A stretch of DNA of 5,832 nt, from the NCBI GenBank assembly GCA_040399325.1, contig JBBASJ010000081.1:1-5832 (forward strand), written 5' to 3'. Origin of the DNA: RGUW01 sp040399325. Its GTDB lineage: Bacteria > Cyanobacteriota > Cyanobacteriia > PCC-6307 > Cyanobiaceae. The notes beneath the pieces were generated by a model. That model saw nothing but the letters and a program-made list of their open reading frames with translations. It ran no database searches and was not told where the DNA came from. Each line of letters opens with the position of its first letter. Within the stretch, counting starts at the first letter, position 1. This document shows positions 5,384 to 5,832 of the stretch, piece by piece. Made by a program: the position numbers and the translations under genes.

Positions 5384-5832
5384 TAGCGCCGGCAGGCGAT
5401 AGCGGGCCACGATCCGCTGGGCAAAGCCGGGGATCTGCCGCTGCGCCACCGCGCCATGGTGACGGCGCAACCACAGGGCGTTGCGGGTGAAGTGCGAATC
5501 GATCGAGAAACGGCCGTATTCAAGCCCCCTGGGGCCCACGGCGTTGACCACACACCCCACCAGCCGCGCCAGCCACATGGGCAGTTTCACCGCCTTGTCG
5601 TAGGCATCGATGCCCTGCTGCACCGCGGCGCGCCGGTCGCCCTTGCTGGTCACGGGCGCCGTGTCGAGTTCGTCCTCGACCAGGGCCAGCAGCTTGGCGC
5701 CGCGGTCGTTGCGCACCGTGATCCACTGGCGGCCAAAGGTGGCCCCCATGTAGCCCACCACCAGGTCGGCGCCGGCGTTGGTGTAGTCGAAGCAGCTCAG
5801 GCAGCTGGGGGCAAACACGTCCTTGAGCTTCG
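5381..5832 (-). CDS. FrhB/F420-hydrogenase beta-family protein, probable ferredoxin-dependent 8-vinyl reductase or relative (C-terminal part)
   Basis: Only the last roughly 150 residues are present; the N-terminus lies beyond the right edge, and the frame is open there (KLKDVFAPSC). Visible features are CLSCFDYTN with a C-x-x-C pair likely to ligate an Fe-S cluster, then ADLVVGYMGA, QWITVRNDRG and, near the end, GPRGLEYGRFSIDSHFTRN. These fit the FrhB C-terminal domain of cyanobacterial BciB-type 3,8-divinyl chlorophyllide 8-vinyl reductases and the related 7-hydroxymethyl chlorophyll a reductases. Known members use FAD, Fe-S clusters and reduced ferredoxin. Which activity this protein has cannot be told from this fragment, so no symbol is given. 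A GTG at 5818 could be taken as a start but would remove conserved sequence. malQ follows 7 bases downstream. Confidence 0.8.
   Translation of the reverse strand, partial: KLKDVFAPSCLSCFDYTNAGADLVVGYMGATFGRQWITVRNDRGAKLLALVEDELDTAPVTSKGDRRAAVQQGIDAYDKAVKLPMWLARLVGCVVNAVGPRGLEYGRFSIDSHFTRNALWLRRHHGAVAQRQIPGFAQRIVARYRLPAL

Noticed and set aside
5374..5553. 60-codon N-terminal extension of malQ
   Set aside because: It lies within the upstream FrhB-family gene in another frame, has no conserved features, and the internal ATG at 5373 has a good ribosome binding site.
1..5832. Search for a mobile element, CRISPR array, prophage, tRNA or toxin-antitoxin pair
   Set aside because: No long direct or terminal repeats, transposase motifs, spaced repeats, tRNA cloverleaf or small paired genes were seen. 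The genes look like chromosomal core or shared genes of uniform composition.

Overview
The window looks like ordinary, tightly packed chromosome from a GC-rich unicellular cyanobacterium, most plausibly of the Synechococcus/Cyanobium group. Four things point there: a group 2 sigma-70 factor of cyanobacterial type, an FrhB-family protein resembling the ferredoxin-dependent chlorophyllide vinyl reductases, a plant/Thermus-type amylomaltase, and two exact copies of the cyanobacterial HIP1 octamer GCGATCGC. The taxon is inferred from gene content and composition, not from a marker gene. No mobile element, CRISPR array, tRNA or rRNA was found.

Layout from left to right: the last 17 codons of an unidentified plus-strand gene (to 55); a 155-residue three-helix membrane protein of unknown function (101-568, +); then, convergent with it across a 15-base gap, a membrane protein with an ion-channel-like C-terminal half (584-1255, -). 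That gene lies 26 bases downstream of a sigma factor on the same strand (1282-2298, -), so the two could be co-transcribed. A 95-base divergent intergenic region (2299-2393), with an AT-rich pocket holding two adjacent perfect dyads, separates the sigma gene from an RsuA/RluB-type pseudouridine synthase (2394-3116, +). The synthase overlaps the start of a RodZ-like helix-turn-helix membrane protein (to 4009, +). That gene in turn overlaps tail-to-tail by 34 bases with malQ (3976-5373, -). malQ follows an FrhB-family gene (5381 to the right edge, -) after only 7 bases.

There are three likely transcription units: sigma plus channel-like protein leftward, pseudouridine synthase plus RodZ-like protein rightward, and FrhB-family gene plus malQ leftward. 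The last may pair pigment metabolism with glucan metabolism, but the link may be only positional. I found no clear new system. The points most worth a second look are the channel-like protein, which has TLGPPE where a K+ channel would have a filter, the paired dyads beside the sigma gene, and the coding overlaps on both sides of the RodZ-like gene.
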